A DNA stretch of 64,000 bases from NCBI RefSeq assembly GCF_024753135.1, contig NZ_JANUGP010000020.1, positions 92,397 to 156,396 on the forward strand, read 5' to 3'. Shown here piece by piece: positions 43,590 to 51,427 of this stretch. Made by a program: the position numbers and the translations under genes. Source of the DNA: Streptomyces pyxinicus. Its GTDB lineage: Bacteria > Actinomycetota > Actinomycetes > Streptomycetales > Streptomycetaceae. Under the pieces are notes generated by a model. The model saw only the letters and a program-made list of their open reading frames with translations. It did not search any database and was not told the DNA's origin. The stretch's first letter is position 1. Each line of letters starts with the position of its first letter.

Positions 43590-44183
43590 TCAGGTCTGGA
43601 GGGTGCGCGGCTTGTGGGACGGCCGCCGCGCCTCGTAGGCGGCGATGTCGTCCTCGTTCCGGAGCGTGAGGGAGATGTCGTCCAGGCCGTTCAGCAGCCG
43701 CCAGCGGGAGTTCTCGTCCAGCTCGAAGGCGGCGGTGACGCCCGCGGCGCGTACCTCGCGCGCTTCGAGGTCCACCGTGACCTCGGCCGTGGGGTCGGCC
43801 TCGGTCAGCTCCCACAGCGCGTCCACGGTCTTCTGCTCCAGGACCACCGTGAGCAGGCCGTTCTTCAGCGAGTTGCCCCGGAAGATGTCCGCGAAGCGGG
43901 AGGAGATCACGGTCTTGAAGCCGTAGTTCTGGAGCGCCCAGACGGCGTGCTCGCGGGAGGAGCCGGTGCCGAAGTCGGGGCCGGCCACCAGGACCGTGGC
44001 GCCCTGCCGCTCGGGGCGGTTGAGCACGAACTCCGGGTCCTTGCGCCAGGCCTCGAAAAGCCCGTCCTCGAAGCCGTCCCGGGTGACCTTCTTGAGCCAG
44101 TGAGCAGGGATGATCTGGTCGGTGTCGACGTTGCTGCGGCGCAGCGGGACGGCCCGGCCGGTGTGCGTGGTGAAGGCTTCCAT
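43590..44183 (-). CDS. leuD: 3-isopropylmalate dehydratase small subunit
   Basis: LeuD pairs with LeuC to isomerise 2- to 3-isopropylmalate in leucine biosynthesis. The 197-residue protein begins MEAFTTHTGRAVPLRRSNVD and has the swivel-domain motifs DTDQIIPAHWLKKVTRDGFE, VLVAGPDFGTGSSREHAVWA and SRFADIFRGNSLKNGLL. The ATG lies six bases after leuC, whose 3' end provides the GGAG ribosome binding site. Confidence 0.97.
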   Translation of the reverse strand: MEAFTTHTGRAVPLRRSNVDTDQIIPAHWLKKVTRDGFEDGLFEAWRKDPEFVLNRPERQGATVLVAGPDFGTGSSREHAVWALQNYGFKTVISSRFADIFRGNSLKNGLLTVVLEQKTVDALWELTEADPTAEVTVDLEAREVRAAGVTAAFELDENSRWRLLNGLDDISLTLRNEDDIAAYEARRPSHKPRTLQT

Positions 44184-44189
44184 GGCTGA

Positions 44190-45620
44190 TCAGACTCCAG
44201 CGGGCGTGCGGGTGGCGGCGTCGGACAGGTCGGCCGGGGAGGCCAGGTGGCCCAGGACGGCGGTGGCCGCCGCGACCTGCGGTGACACCAGGTGCGTACG
44301 GCCGCCCTTGCCCTGCCGCCCCTCGAAGTTGCGGTTGGAGGTGGAGGCGGAGCGCTCGCCCGGGGCCAGCTGGTCGGGGTTCATGCCGAGACACATCGAA
44401 CAGCCCGCGTGCCGCCACTCGGCGCCGGCGTCCTTGAAGACCACGTCCAGGCCCTCGGAGACGGCCTGGAGACCGACCCGCGCGGAGCCGGGGACGACCA
44501 GCATCCGTACGCCGTCGGCGACTTTGCGGCCCCGGACGACGTCCGCCGCGGCGCGCAGGTCCTCGATGCGGCCGTTGGTGCAGGAGCCTACGAAGACGGT
44601 GTCCACGGTGATGGCGCGCAGCGGCTGGCCGGCCTCCAACCCCATGTACTCCAGGGCCTTTTCGGCGGCGAAGCGCTCCGAAGCGTCTTCGTACGAAGCC
44701 GGGTCGGGGACGGACGCCGAAAGCGGCGCGCCCTGGCCGGGGTTGGTGCCCCAGGTGACGAACGGGGACAGCGCGGCGGCGTCGATGACGACCTCGGCGT
44801 CGAAGACCGCGTCGTCGTCGGTGCGCAGGGTGCGCCAGTACGCGACCGCCGCGTCCCAGTCGGCGCCCTCGGGGGCGTGCGGGCGGCCCTTGAGGTAGGC
44901 GAAGGTGGTCTCGTCGGGGGCGATCATGCCCGCGCGGGCACCGGCCTCGATGGACATGTTGCAGATGGTCATCCGCGCCTCCATCGAGAGCTTCTCGATG
45001 GCGGGGCCGCGGTACTCCAGGACGTAGCCCTGGCCGCCGCCGGTGCCGATCTTCGCGATGATGGCCAGGATCAGGTCCTTGGCGGTGACGCCGTCGGGCA
45101 GCTCGCCGTCCACGGTGATCGCCATGGTCTTCGGGCGGGCCATCGGCAGCGTCTGGGTGGCCAGCACGTGCTCGACCTGGGAGGTGCCGATGCCGAACGC
45201 GAGCGCGCCGAACGCGCCGTGCGTGGAGGTGTGGGAGTCGCCGCAGACCACGGTGGTGCCGGGCTGGGTCAGGCCGAGCTGGGGGCCGACGACGTGCACG
45301 ACGCCCTGCTCGACGTCGCCCAGCGGGTGCAGGCGCACGCCGAACTCGGCGCAGTTCTTGCGCAGCGTCTCCAGCTGGGCGCGGGAGACCGGGTCGGCGA
45401 TGGGCTTGTCGATGTCGAGGGTCGGGGTGTTGTGGTCCTCGGTCGCGATGGTGAGGTCGAGGCGGCGCACCCGGCGGCCGTCCTTGCGCAGCCCGTCGAA
45501 GGCCTGCGGGCTGGTCACCTCGTGCAGCAGGTGCAGATCGATGAAGAGGAGATCGGGCTCGCCCTGGGCGCGCCGGACGACATGGTCGTCCCAGACCTTC
45601 TCCGCGAGTGTCCTACCCAT
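44190..45620 (-). CDS. leuC: 3-isopropylmalate dehydratase large subunit
   Basis: LeuC is the aconitase-like iron-sulfur subunit. The 476-residue protein begins MGRTLAEKVWDDHVVRRAQG and has CGDSHTSTHGAFGALAFGIG. The three cluster cysteines are in FVGSCTNGRIEDLRAA and HAGCSMCLGMNPDQL, followed by STSNRNFEGRQGKGGRTHLV. The ATG at 45620 has GGAGGG six bases upstream. It is divergent from ndgR, whose product controls leuCD in S. coelicolor, with the likely operator at 45788-45814. Confidence 0.97.
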   Translation of the reverse strand: MGRTLAEKVWDDHVVRRAQGEPDLLFIDLHLLHEVTSPQAFDGLRKDGRRVRRLDLTIATEDHNTPTLDIDKPIADPVSRAQLETLRKNCAEFGVRLHPLGDVEQGVVHVVGPQLGLTQPGTTVVCGDSHTSTHGAFGALAFGIGTSQVEHVLATQTLPMARPKTMAITVDGELPDGVTAKDLILAIIAKIGTGGGQGYVLEYRGPAIEKLSMEARMTICNMSIEAGARAGMIAPDETTFAYLKGRPHAPEGADWDAAVAYWRTLRTDDDAVFDAEVVIDAAALSPFVTWGTNPGQGAPLSASVPDPASYEDASERFAAEKALEYMGLEAGQPLRAITVDTVFVGSCTNGRIEDLRAAADVVRGRKVADGVRMLVVPGSARVGLQAVSEGLDVVFKDAGAEWRHAGCSMCLGMNPDQLAPGERSASTSNRNFEGRQGKGGRTHLVSPQVAAATAVLGHLASPADLSDAATRTPAGV

Positions 45621-45787
45621 CGCTTTCCCTCCGGCCGGCAGACGTGCACCGGCCCAACTAGAGATCTTGAGGAAGCGGCGTTCCCTTACAGGGCCCTTGG
45701 AGTGGTGATTCCGGGCGTCCACCGCCGGGCCCGTTGGTCGCGGGCCGCTGTCTGCTTCCAGGGTGGCGCGTTCCACGGAAAATTGAA

Positions 45788-45814
45788 CTTGCGTTTCACA
45801 GAGTGAGACGCAAG
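45788..45814. promoter_or_regulatory. Probable NdgR operator between leuC and ndgR
   Basis: CTTGCGTTTCAC and GTGAGACGCAAG are inverted 12-base arms with one mismatch around AGA. The site ends nine bases before the ndgR start and lies about 170 bp upstream of leuC. Its position over the ndgR transcription start fits autoregulation plus control of leuCD, as described for NdgR/AreB. Confidence 0.75.
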
Positions 45815-45823
45815 TATCGTTGC

Positions 45824-46540
45824 ATGGACAACAGTAGCGGCGTCGGCGTTCTGGACAAGGCGGCCCTCGTCCTGAGCGCTCTGGAGTCGGGTCCGGCCAC
45901 CCTCGCGGGTCTGGTCGGGGCCACCGGACTGGCAAGACCCACGGCCCACCGCCTGGCCGTGGCCCTGGAACACCACCGCATGGTGGCGCGCGACATGCAG
46001 GGCCGGTTCATCCTCGGCCCGCGCCTTTCGGAACTCGCGGCGGCCGCCGGCGAGGACCGCCTGCTGGCCACGGCGGGCCCCGTGCTCACCCACCTCCGTG
46101 ATGTCACCGGCGAGAGCGCGCAGCTCTACCGCCGGCAGGGCGACATGCGGATCTGTGTGGCCGCGGCGGAGCGCCTGTCCGGACTGCGGGACACCGTCCC
46201 GGTCGGCTCCACGCTCACCATGAAGGCCGGCTCCTCGGCGCAGATCCTCATGGCCTGGGAGGAGCCCGAGCGGCTGCACCGGGGCCTGCAGGGCGCCCGC
46301 TTCACGGCGACGGCCCTGTCGGGCGTACGGCGGCGCGGCTGGGCCCAGTCCATCGGCGAGCGCGAGCCGGGCGTCGCGTCCGTCTCGGCACCCGTCCGGG
46401 GCCCCTCCAACCGCGTCGTGGCCGCCGTCTCGGTCTCCGGCCCCATCGAGCGCCTGACCCGCCACCCGGGCCGCATGCACGCCCAGGCGGTCATCGACGC
46501 CGCCGGCCGCCTCTCGGAGGCCCTGCGCCGCACCGGCTGA
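45824..46540 (+). CDS. ndgR: IclR-family regulator NdgR
   Basis: NdgR (AreB in S. clavuligerus) controls leucine and other amino acid genes and affects antibiotic production. The 238-residue protein starts MDNSSGVGVLDKAALVLSAL. It has an N-terminal winged helix (TLAGLVGATGLARPTAHRLA) and an IclR effector domain with LRDTVPVGSTLTMKAGSSAQ and SVSAPVRGPSNRVVAAVSV. ATG 45824 is chosen by family alignment; frames beginning further upstream would cross the operator. Confidence 0.95.
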   Translation: MDNSSGVGVLDKAALVLSALESGPATLAGLVGATGLARPTAHRLAVALEHHRMVARDMQGRFILGPRLSELAAAAGEDRLLATAGPVLTHLRDVTGESAQLYRRQGDMRICVAAAERLSGLRDTVPVGSTLTMKAGSSAQILMAWEEPERLHRGLQGARFTATALSGVRRRGWAQSIGEREPGVASVSAPVRGPSNRVVAAVSVSGPIERLTRHPGRMHAQAVIDAAGRLSEALRRTG

Positions 46541-46555
46541 CCCCCGCCCACCCTT

Positions 46556-46620
46556 CAAAGAGGCCCCACGGGAACCAGGGGCGCGGGGAACCGCGCGAGA
46601 AACCACGACGCACCCGCACC
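46556..46620. repeat. Common Streptomyces intergenic palindromic element
   Basis: The core GCGCGG-GGAA-CCGCGC (46581-46596) is a perfect hairpin with a GNRA-type loop, flanked by CCAGGG and GAGAAACCACGACGCACC. I recall close variants of GGGGCGCGGGGAACTGCGCG with the same flanks in many intergenic regions of Streptomyces genomes. It lies between ndgR and the convergent DUF4188 gene. The remaining ~90 bp before 46714 hold nothing clear. Confidence 0.65.
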
Positions 46621-46713
46621 CGACACCGAACCACCGGCACCCGAGCCCCACCCCGGCCGGCCCCCAGGCGGCAGCCCGGGACCCGGGCCCGCCCCCAAGG
46701 GACCTCCGGCGCG

Positions 46714-47199
46714 TCAGACGGCCCGCAGCCGCTCGCCGGCACGCTCGCCGCGGCGGGCCACCGGGATCACGCCGGTGGCGGCGCCCAGGCCGTACTCGGG
46801 CATGTTCACGTAGATGGACTCGTGCGCACCGGCCGGTACGGCGTACGTCTCGTGCCAGATGCCCACTCGGCCCCTCCCCTGCCGCAGCCGCCGGTTGAAC
46901 GCGGCCCAGGCCGGGCGGTGGTGGCGCCCGGGGTCGGAGGTGTAGGCGAGGAGTTTCTCCTTCGACTCCCAGTACTGGACGACGTACACCTCGCGTATCC
47001 CGCAGCGCAGCGTCTTGTACCCGAGCAGCCCGCTGTCCGCGTCCCGGGTCAGCTCCGCGAGCATCGGTCGCATCGCCCGCGCGACCGGCACCCAACTGCG
47101 CACCGCCGCGTAGCTGTTGATCCGCATGCCGATCAGGAACACGACCATGTCCCCCTCGTGCGCGTCGGTCACGCGTCCTTCCCTCAGCCTGGTACCCAT
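46714..47199 (-). CDS. DUF4188 monooxygenase-like protein
   Basis: The 161-residue protein starts MGTRLREGRVTDAHEGDMVV and has the ABM-like core VFLIGMRINSYAAVRSWVPV, GLLGYKTLRCGIREVYVVQY and VGIWHETYAVPAGAHESIYV. The family resembles small dimeric antibiotic-biosynthesis-type or heme-degrading monooxygenases, but catalysis is not established. ATG 47199 has GGGGGAG three bases upstream. It is divergent from a MerR regulator, an arrangement seen repeatedly for DUF4188, so that regulator is probably its controller. Confidence 0.88.
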   Translation of the reverse strand: MGTRLREGRVTDAHEGDMVVFLIGMRINSYAAVRSWVPVARAMRPMLAELTRDADSGLLGYKTLRCGIREVYVVQYWESKEKLLAYTSDPGRHHRPAWAAFNRRLRQGRGRVGIWHETYAVPAGAHESIYVNMPEYGLGAATGVIPVARRGERAGERLRAV

Positions 47200-47234
47200 C
47201 GACTCCCCCAGTCCTCCGGTAGCTCCGACTCATC

Positions 47235-47276
47235 GGATAGCGGCGCTATCCATGATTGGATAGTTGCACTCTCCAA
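47235..47276. promoter_or_regulatory. Operator region between DUF4188 and MerR genes
   Basis: GGATAGCG-1-CGCTATCC (47235-47251) is a perfect palindrome; a third GGATAG half-site occurs at 47258-47263. TTGGA (47256-47260) and TCCAA (47272-47276) also form an inverted pair 11 bases apart, close to the geometry of MerR operators. Any of these could be the regulator's site. Confidence 0.6.
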
Positions 47277-47311
47277 AGCGGGGCGCAAGAGGGAAGGGAC
47301 CGGGAGACCGG

Positions 47312-47959
47312 ATGCGACTGGCGGAACTGAGTGAGCGCAGCGGGGTCTCCGCGGCCACGATCAAGTACTACCTGCGGGAGGGGCTGCTGCCCCCGGGCCG
47401 GCGGATCACGGCCACGCAGGCCGAGTACGACGAGGAGCACCTGCGGCGCCTGCGTCTGGTGCGGGCGCTGATCCAGGTGGGGCGGGTCCCGGTCAGCTCG
47501 GCCAAGGAGGTGCTCACCGCCCTGCGGGACGAGGAGCTGGGCTGGAGCGAGCGCCTCGGCACGGCGGTGTGGTCCCTGCCGCACGGCCCCGCGCCCGACG
47601 ACGCCGACCCCGTCACCGCGTCCGCCCGCCGCACCGCCGACGAGCTGCTCGAACACCTCGGCTGGAGCCACCGAGGCGGCGACGGGGTCGCCCCCGTGGC
47701 GCCCCCGTACGAGATGCTCGTGACCGCGATCACCACGCTCGCGCGGCTCGGATACCCCTGCTCGGCGGCCGACTTGGAGCCGTACGCCCGCGGCATGGAG
47801 CGGCTCGCCGTCGACGACCTGGACCTGGTGGAGCGGTACGCGCCCGAGGAGCAGGTGGAGGCGGCCGTGGCGCTGACCGTGCTGTACGAGCCGGTGCTGC
47901 TCGGGCTACGGCGGCTCGCGCAGGGCGAGGAGGCGCGCCGGCGGTTCGCGGGGCAGTGA
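47312..47959 (+). CDS. MerR-family transcriptional regulator
   Basis: The 215-residue protein begins MRLAELSERSGVSAATIKYY, the MerR helix-turn-helix, followed by LREGLLPPGRRITATQAEYD and the LRRLRLVRALIQVGRVPVSS dimer region. The long C-terminal part (about residues 75-215) is helical, without a cysteine metal-binding loop, so a metal signal is unlikely. ATG 47312 has GGGAG six bases upstream. It likely controls the divergent DUF4188 gene and itself. Confidence 0.93.
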   Translation: MRLAELSERSGVSAATIKYYLREGLLPPGRRITATQAEYDEEHLRRLRLVRALIQVGRVPVSSAKEVLTALRDEELGWSERLGTAVWSLPHGPAPDDADPVTASARRTADELLEHLGWSHRGGDGVAPVAPPYEMLVTAITTLARLGYPCSAADLEPYARGMERLAVDDLDLVERYAPEEQVEAAVALTVLYEPVLLGLRRLAQGEEARRRFAGQ

Positions 47960-47983
47960 CCCCGGTCCAGAGGCCGGACACGC

Positions 47984-48013
47984 GAAAGGGCCCTCCGCGA
48001 GGAGGGCCCTTTC
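47984..48013. terminator. Bidirectional terminator between merR-type gene and tRNA cluster
   Basis: GAAAGGGCCCTCC and GGAGGGCCCTTTC form a perfect 13 bp stem with a GCGA tetraloop. The A/T ends give a T-tail in both directions. It ends the MerR transcript and the leftward tRNA transcript. Confidence 0.92.
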
Positions 48014-48020
48014 GATCGAG

Positions 48021-48093
48021 TACCCCCGACCGGATTCGAACCGGCGCTACCGCCTTGAGAGGGCGGCGTGCTAGGCCGCTACACAACGGGGGC
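48021..48093 (-). tRNA. tRNA-Glu (anticodon CTC)
   Basis: The sequence folds as a cloverleaf from GCCCCCG to CGGGGGT plus discriminator A, with TTCGAATCC in the T arm. The anticodon stem-loop CCGCC-CTCTCAA-GGCGG gives anticodon CTC, reading GAG. No CCA is encoded. It is the last tRNA of the leftward cluster. Confidence 0.95.
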
Positions 48094-48121
48094 GTGGACA
48101 CTGCGTTTCCGCAGGTCCGAG

Positions 48122-48193
48122 CTGGTCTACCTGGACTCGAACCAAGACTAACTGAACCAGAATCAGTCGTGCTGCCAATTACACCATAGACCA
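48122..48193 (-). tRNA. tRNA-Gln (anticodon CTG)
   Basis: The acceptor TGGTCTA pairs with TAGACCA. The anticodon stem-loop ACTGA-TTCTGGT-TCAGT gives CTG, reading CAG. The T arm contains GGTTCGAGTCC. CCA at the end of the acceptor stem is part of the stem, not an encoded tail. Confidence 0.95.
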
Positions 48194-48213
48194 ATGATGG
48201 TTTAGACCAGTCG

Positions 48214-48286
48214 TACCCCCGACCGGATTCGAACCGGCGCTACCGCCTTGAGAGGGCGGCGTGCTAGGCCGCTACACAACGGGGGC
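48214..48286 (-). tRNA. tRNA-Glu (anticodon CTC), second copy
   Basis: It is identical by eye to the copy at 48021-48093 through the whole cloverleaf, including the anticodon loop CTCTCAA. Spacers around it differ, so the identity is limited to the gene. Confidence 0.95.
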
Positions 48287-48315
48287 CCTAGCGATCCCGA
48301 CATGATCAGGATCAG

Positions 48316-48388
48316 TACCCCCGACCGGATTCGAACCGGCGCTACTGCCTTGAGAGGGCAGCGTGCTAGGCCGCTACACAACGGGGGC
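48316..48388 (-). tRNA. tRNA-Glu (anticodon CTC), third copy
   Basis: It differs from the other two copies in one anticodon-stem base pair: CTGCC-CTCTCAA-GGCAG rather than CCGCC/GGCGG. The change is compensated on both sides. The anticodon CTC is unchanged. Confidence 0.95.
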
Positions 48389-48409
48389 TTTGCAGATAAG
48401 CTCTGCGAG

Positions 48410-48481
48410 CTGGCCTACCTGGACTCGAACCAAGACTAACTGAACCAGAATCAGTCGTGCTGCCAATTACACCATAGGCCA
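48410..48481 (-). tRNA. tRNA-Gln (anticodon CTG), second copy
   Basis: It has the same cloverleaf as the copy at 48122-48193 except that the acceptor pair is TGGCCTA/TAGGCCA, a compensated change. It is the first tRNA of the cluster, 220 bp downstream of gltX. Bacteria with GatCAB charge this tRNA first with glutamate using GltX. Confidence 0.95.
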
Positions 48482-48648
48482 CTGGAACTCAAGCCCCTGC
48501 GGGGTTCTCGTTCTAGTTCGCTCCTCCGGGTTCCGGCCTTTCGGCCCGCTCCCCTCGGCGCAGGAAGAACATTACCCGAAGGTGGACGGGGCTCCAAAAC
48601 GGGTATGCGCGCGGCCGGTCGGCGGGCCGCGCGAGGGGGCCGTACGGC

Positions 48649-48686
48649 GAGGGGGCGGCACCCGGAGATCCGGACACCGCCCCCTC
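48649..48686 (-). terminator. gltX terminator
   Basis: GAGGGGGCGG (48649-48658) and CCGCCCCCTC (48677-48686) are perfectly complementary, with an inner CCGGA/TCCGG pairing, 16 bp after the gltX stop. The tRNA cluster therefore probably has its own promoter within 48482-48648. Confidence 0.8.
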
Positions 48687-48701
48687 GGTGGGACAGATGG
48701 G

Positions 48702-50186
48702 TCAGGCGGCGAGCCTGGCCAGGGCCGCGTCGATCCGCGCGAGCGTCTTCTCGCGGCCCAGGATCTCCAGGGACTCGAAGAGCGGCAGACCGACCGTGCG
48801 GCCGGTGACGGCCACCCGGACCGGGGCCTGGGCCTTGCCGAGCTTGAGGCCGTGCGCCTCGCCGGCGGCCAGGACGGCCTCCTTGAGGGACTCGGCCGAG
48901 GTCCAGTCCGCGGCCTCCAGCTTCTCGCGGGCCGTGCGCAGCAGGGCGTCGCTGCCCTCCTTCATCGCCTTCGTCCAGCTCGCCTCGTCGAAGACCGGCT
49001 CCGCGAGGAACAGGAAGTCGACGTTGTCGGTGATCTCGGAGAGCACCTTCAGGCGGGTCTGGGCGTGCGGGGCGACGGCCTCCCATTTGGCCTCGTCGAA
49101 GTCCTCCGGCGCCCAGGGCGCGAACGGGGCCCTCAGCCACGGCCGGCAGCGCTCGGTGAAGTCCTTCACGTCGAGCATCCGGATGTGGTCGGCGTTGATC
49201 GCCTCGCACTTCTTCAGGTCGAAGCGGGCCGGGTTGGGGTTCACGTCGGCGATGTCGAAGGCCGCGACCATCTCCTCGACCGAGAAGATGTCCTGGTCGG
49301 CCGAGAGCGACCAGCCGAGCAGGGACAGGTAGTTGAGCAGGCCCTCGGGCAGGAAGCCGCGCTCGCGGTAGAGGTTCAGCGAGGACTGCGGGTCGCGCTT
49401 GGAGAGCTTCTTGTTGCCCTCGCCCATCACGTAGGGCAGGTGGCCGAAGGCCGGGGTCGCCTTGGCGATGCCCAGCTCGGTCAGCGCCTTGTAGAGGGCG
49501 ATCTGCCGCGGGGTGGAGGAGAGCAGGTCCTCGCCGCGCAGCACGTGCGTGATCTCCATCAGCGCGTCGTCCACCGGGTTGACCAGCGTGTACAGCGGGG
49601 CGCCGTTCGCGCGGACGATGCCGTAGTCCGGCACGTTCTCCGGGGTGAAGGTCAGCTCGCCGCGGACCAGATCGGTGAAGGTGATCGTCTCGTCCGGCAT
49701 CCGGAAGCGGACGATCGGGGCGCGGCCCTCGGCCTGGTACCGCTCGACCTGCTCGGCGCTCAGCTCGCGGCAGTGGCCGTCGTAGCCGGAGGGCTTGCCG
49801 GCGGCCCGGGCGGCCTCGCGGCGGGTGTCCAGCTCGTCCTGGGAGCAGTAGCAGTGGTACGCGTACCCGCCGTCGAGGAGCTTGGCGGCGACGTCGGCGT
49901 AGAGGTCCATGCGCTGGGACTGCCGGTACGGCGCGTGCGGGCCGCCGATCTCGGGGCCCTCGTCCCAGTCGAAGCCGAGCCAGCGCATCGCGTCGAGGAG
50001 CTGCTGGTAGGACTCCTCGGAGTCGCGGGCCGCGTCGGTGTCCTCGATACGGAAGACCAGCGTGCCCTGGTGGTGCCGGGCGAACGCCCAGTTGAACAGG
50101 GCGGTGCGGACCAGGCCGACGTGCGGGTTACCGGTGGGCGAGGGACAGAAACGGACGCGTACGGGAGTGCCGGGTGCGCTAGCCAC
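48702..50186 (-). CDS. gltX: Glutamyl-tRNA synthetase
   Basis: GltX charges tRNA-Glu and, in actinobacteria lacking GlnRS, also misacylates tRNA-Gln for GatCAB to amidate. The ~494-residue class I synthetase has the HIGH-like PSPTGNPHVGLVRTALFNW and the KMSKS-like GNKKLSKRDPQSSL. GTG 50186 (VASAPGTPVRVRFCPSPTG) overlaps the stop codon of the preceding hydrolase gene; TTG 50195 is possible. Three tRNA-Glu and two tRNA-Gln genes follow directly downstream, linking enzyme and substrates. Confidence 0.96.
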   Translation of the reverse strand: MASAPGTPVRVRFCPSPTGNPHVGLVRTALFNWAFARHHQGTLVFRIEDTDAARDSEESYQQLLDAMRWLGFDWDEGPEIGGPHAPYRQSQRMDLYADVAAKLLDGGYAYHCYCSQDELDTRREAARAAGKPSGYDGHCRELSAEQVERYQAEGRAPIVRFRMPDETITFTDLVRGELTFTPENVPDYGIVRANGAPLYTLVNPVDDALMEITHVLRGEDLLSSTPRQIALYKALTELGIAKATPAFGHLPYVMGEGNKKLSKRDPQSSLNLYRERGFLPEGLLNYLSLLGWSLSADQDIFSVEEMVAAFDIADVNPNPARFDLKKCEAINADHIRMLDVKDFTERCRPWLRAPFAPWAPEDFDEAKWEAVAPHAQTRLKVLSEITDNVDFLFLAEPVFDEASWTKAMKEGSDALLRTAREKLEAADWTSAESLKEAVLAAGEAHGLKLGKAQAPVRVAVTGRTVGLPLFESLEILGREKTLARIDAALARLAA

Positions 50187-50964
50187 GCTTGACAACCTTG
50201 TTGGTGAGAGTGCCGATGCCTTCGATGGTGACGGCGACCTCGTCGCCGACGTGCAGGGGGCCGACCCCCGCGGGGGTGCCGGTGAGGATGACGTCGCCGG
50301 GCAGCAGGGTCATGGCCTCGGAGATGTTGACGATCAGGTCCTCGATGGGGTGGATCATCTCGCTGGTGCGGCCGAGCTGCCGCTGCTCGCCGTTGACGGT
50401 GAGCTGGACGGTCAGGTCGTTCGCGCGGGCGAGGTCGAGGTCGGTCTCCACCCAGGGGCCGAGCGGGCAGGAGCTGTCGAAGCCCTTGGCGCGGGCCCAC
50501 TGCTTCTCGCGCCGCTGCACGTCACGCGCGGTGACGTCGTTGGCGCAGGTGTAGCCGAAGATCACGTCCTTGACCCGCTCGCGCGGCACCTCGCGGCACA
50601 TGCGGCCGATCACGACGGCCAGCTCGGCCTCGTGGTGCAGGTCCTGCGAGAACGGCGGGTACTGGATCTCGTCACCCGGGCCGACCACGGAGGTGGAGGG
50701 CTTGAAGAAGGCGAAGGGGGCGTCCGGGACCTCGTTGCCCAGCTCGCGGGCATGGTCGGCGTAGTTGCGGCCGAACGCCACGACCTTGTTGGGCAGGACC
50801 GGCGGGAGCAGCCTGACCTTGGACAGCGGGACCTTCGTACCGGAGAGTTCGTGGTCCGCGAAGGGGATGCCCTTGATGATGTCGAGGACGAGTTCGTCCT
50901 GCTTGTCGCCCTCGACCGCGCCGAAGGCGACGTTCCCGTCGATGGAGAACCTGGCGATGCGCAC
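50179..50964 (-). CDS. Fumarylacetoacetate hydrolase family protein
   Basis: The 261-residue protein has the FAH C-terminal fold: VVAFGRNYADHARELGNEVP, FFKPSTSVVGPGDEIQYPP, metal ligands in HHEAELAVVIGRMCREVP, GYTCANDVTARDVQRREKQW, and ILTGTPAGVGPLHVGDEVAV. Such enzymes are hydrolases, isomerases or decarboxylases acting on 2-oxo acids (acylpyruvase or HpaG-like), and the substrate cannot be read from sequence. The GTG start is at 50964. It overlaps gltX by eight bases, so the two are probably cotranscribed. Confidence 0.92.
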   Translation of the reverse strand: MRIARFSIDGNVAFGAVEGDKQDELVLDIIKGIPFADHELSGTKVPLSKVRLLPPVLPNKVVAFGRNYADHARELGNEVPDAPFAFFKPSTSVVGPGDEIQYPPFSQDLHHEAELAVVIGRMCREVPRERVKDVIFGYTCANDVTARDVQRREKQWARAKGFDSSCPLGPWVETDLDLARANDLTVQLTVNGEQRQLGRTSEMIHPIEDLIVNISEAMTLLPGDVILTGTPAGVGPLHVGDEVAVTIEGIGTLTNKVVKRG

Positions 50965-51162
50965 GGGATGCTCGCGCCCCTCATGAGAACCGGCGTACTG
51001 ACGCCTCAGGTTAACCGGTCGGGTGGCGCGGGGCCCGTATGTCCTGGTCAGCGAGGGGGCGACTACCGCGGCGGCGCCCGGGTACGCGTACGGCCGGGAA
51101 GGTCACCGCCGAGGGCGGCCTTCCCGGCCGTACGCTCCGGGGCGCGTGCCCCGCCGGGGCGG

Positions 51163-51357
51163 TTACTCGCCGGCCGGGGCCGCGGCGCCGACCGGGATCT
51201 CCATGAGGACGGTGCGCCGGGGGTTGGCGGTCTGCGCGGGGAGGTCGACGGACTGCTCCGGCAGCTCCGGCGTCTGCAGTTCGCCGGCGTCGTCGAGGTG
51301 CGCCAGGGTCGTGCGTCGCGGGTTGGCGATATTGCGGAACATCATCGTCGTCTTCAC
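51163..51357 (-). CDS. 64-residue peptide with two ANPRRT motifs, unrecognised
   Basis: I do not recognise a named family. The product begins VKTTMMFRNIANPRRTTLAH. The octapeptide ANPRRTTL at residues 11-18 recurs as ANPRRTVL at 44-51, 33 residues apart, joined by an acidic Pro/Glu/Gln linker. The two DNA copies differ at several third codon positions while the peptide is kept, which supports translation and selection. There is no signal peptide, cysteine or membrane segment. GTG 51357 has AGGA eight bases upstream; ATG at codon 5 or 6 is possible. No modifying enzyme is adjacent. Confidence 0.6.
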   Translation of the reverse strand: MKTTMMFRNIANPRRTTLAHLDDAGELQTPELPEQSVDLPAQTANPRRTVLMEIPVGAAAPAGE

Positions 51358-51427
51358 CGTTGTCGTCCTGTGGCCTTCGGTCGGGGTGTGCGGGGTCGTC
51401 CCTCTTGTAAAGCGTCAGGCTAGACAT

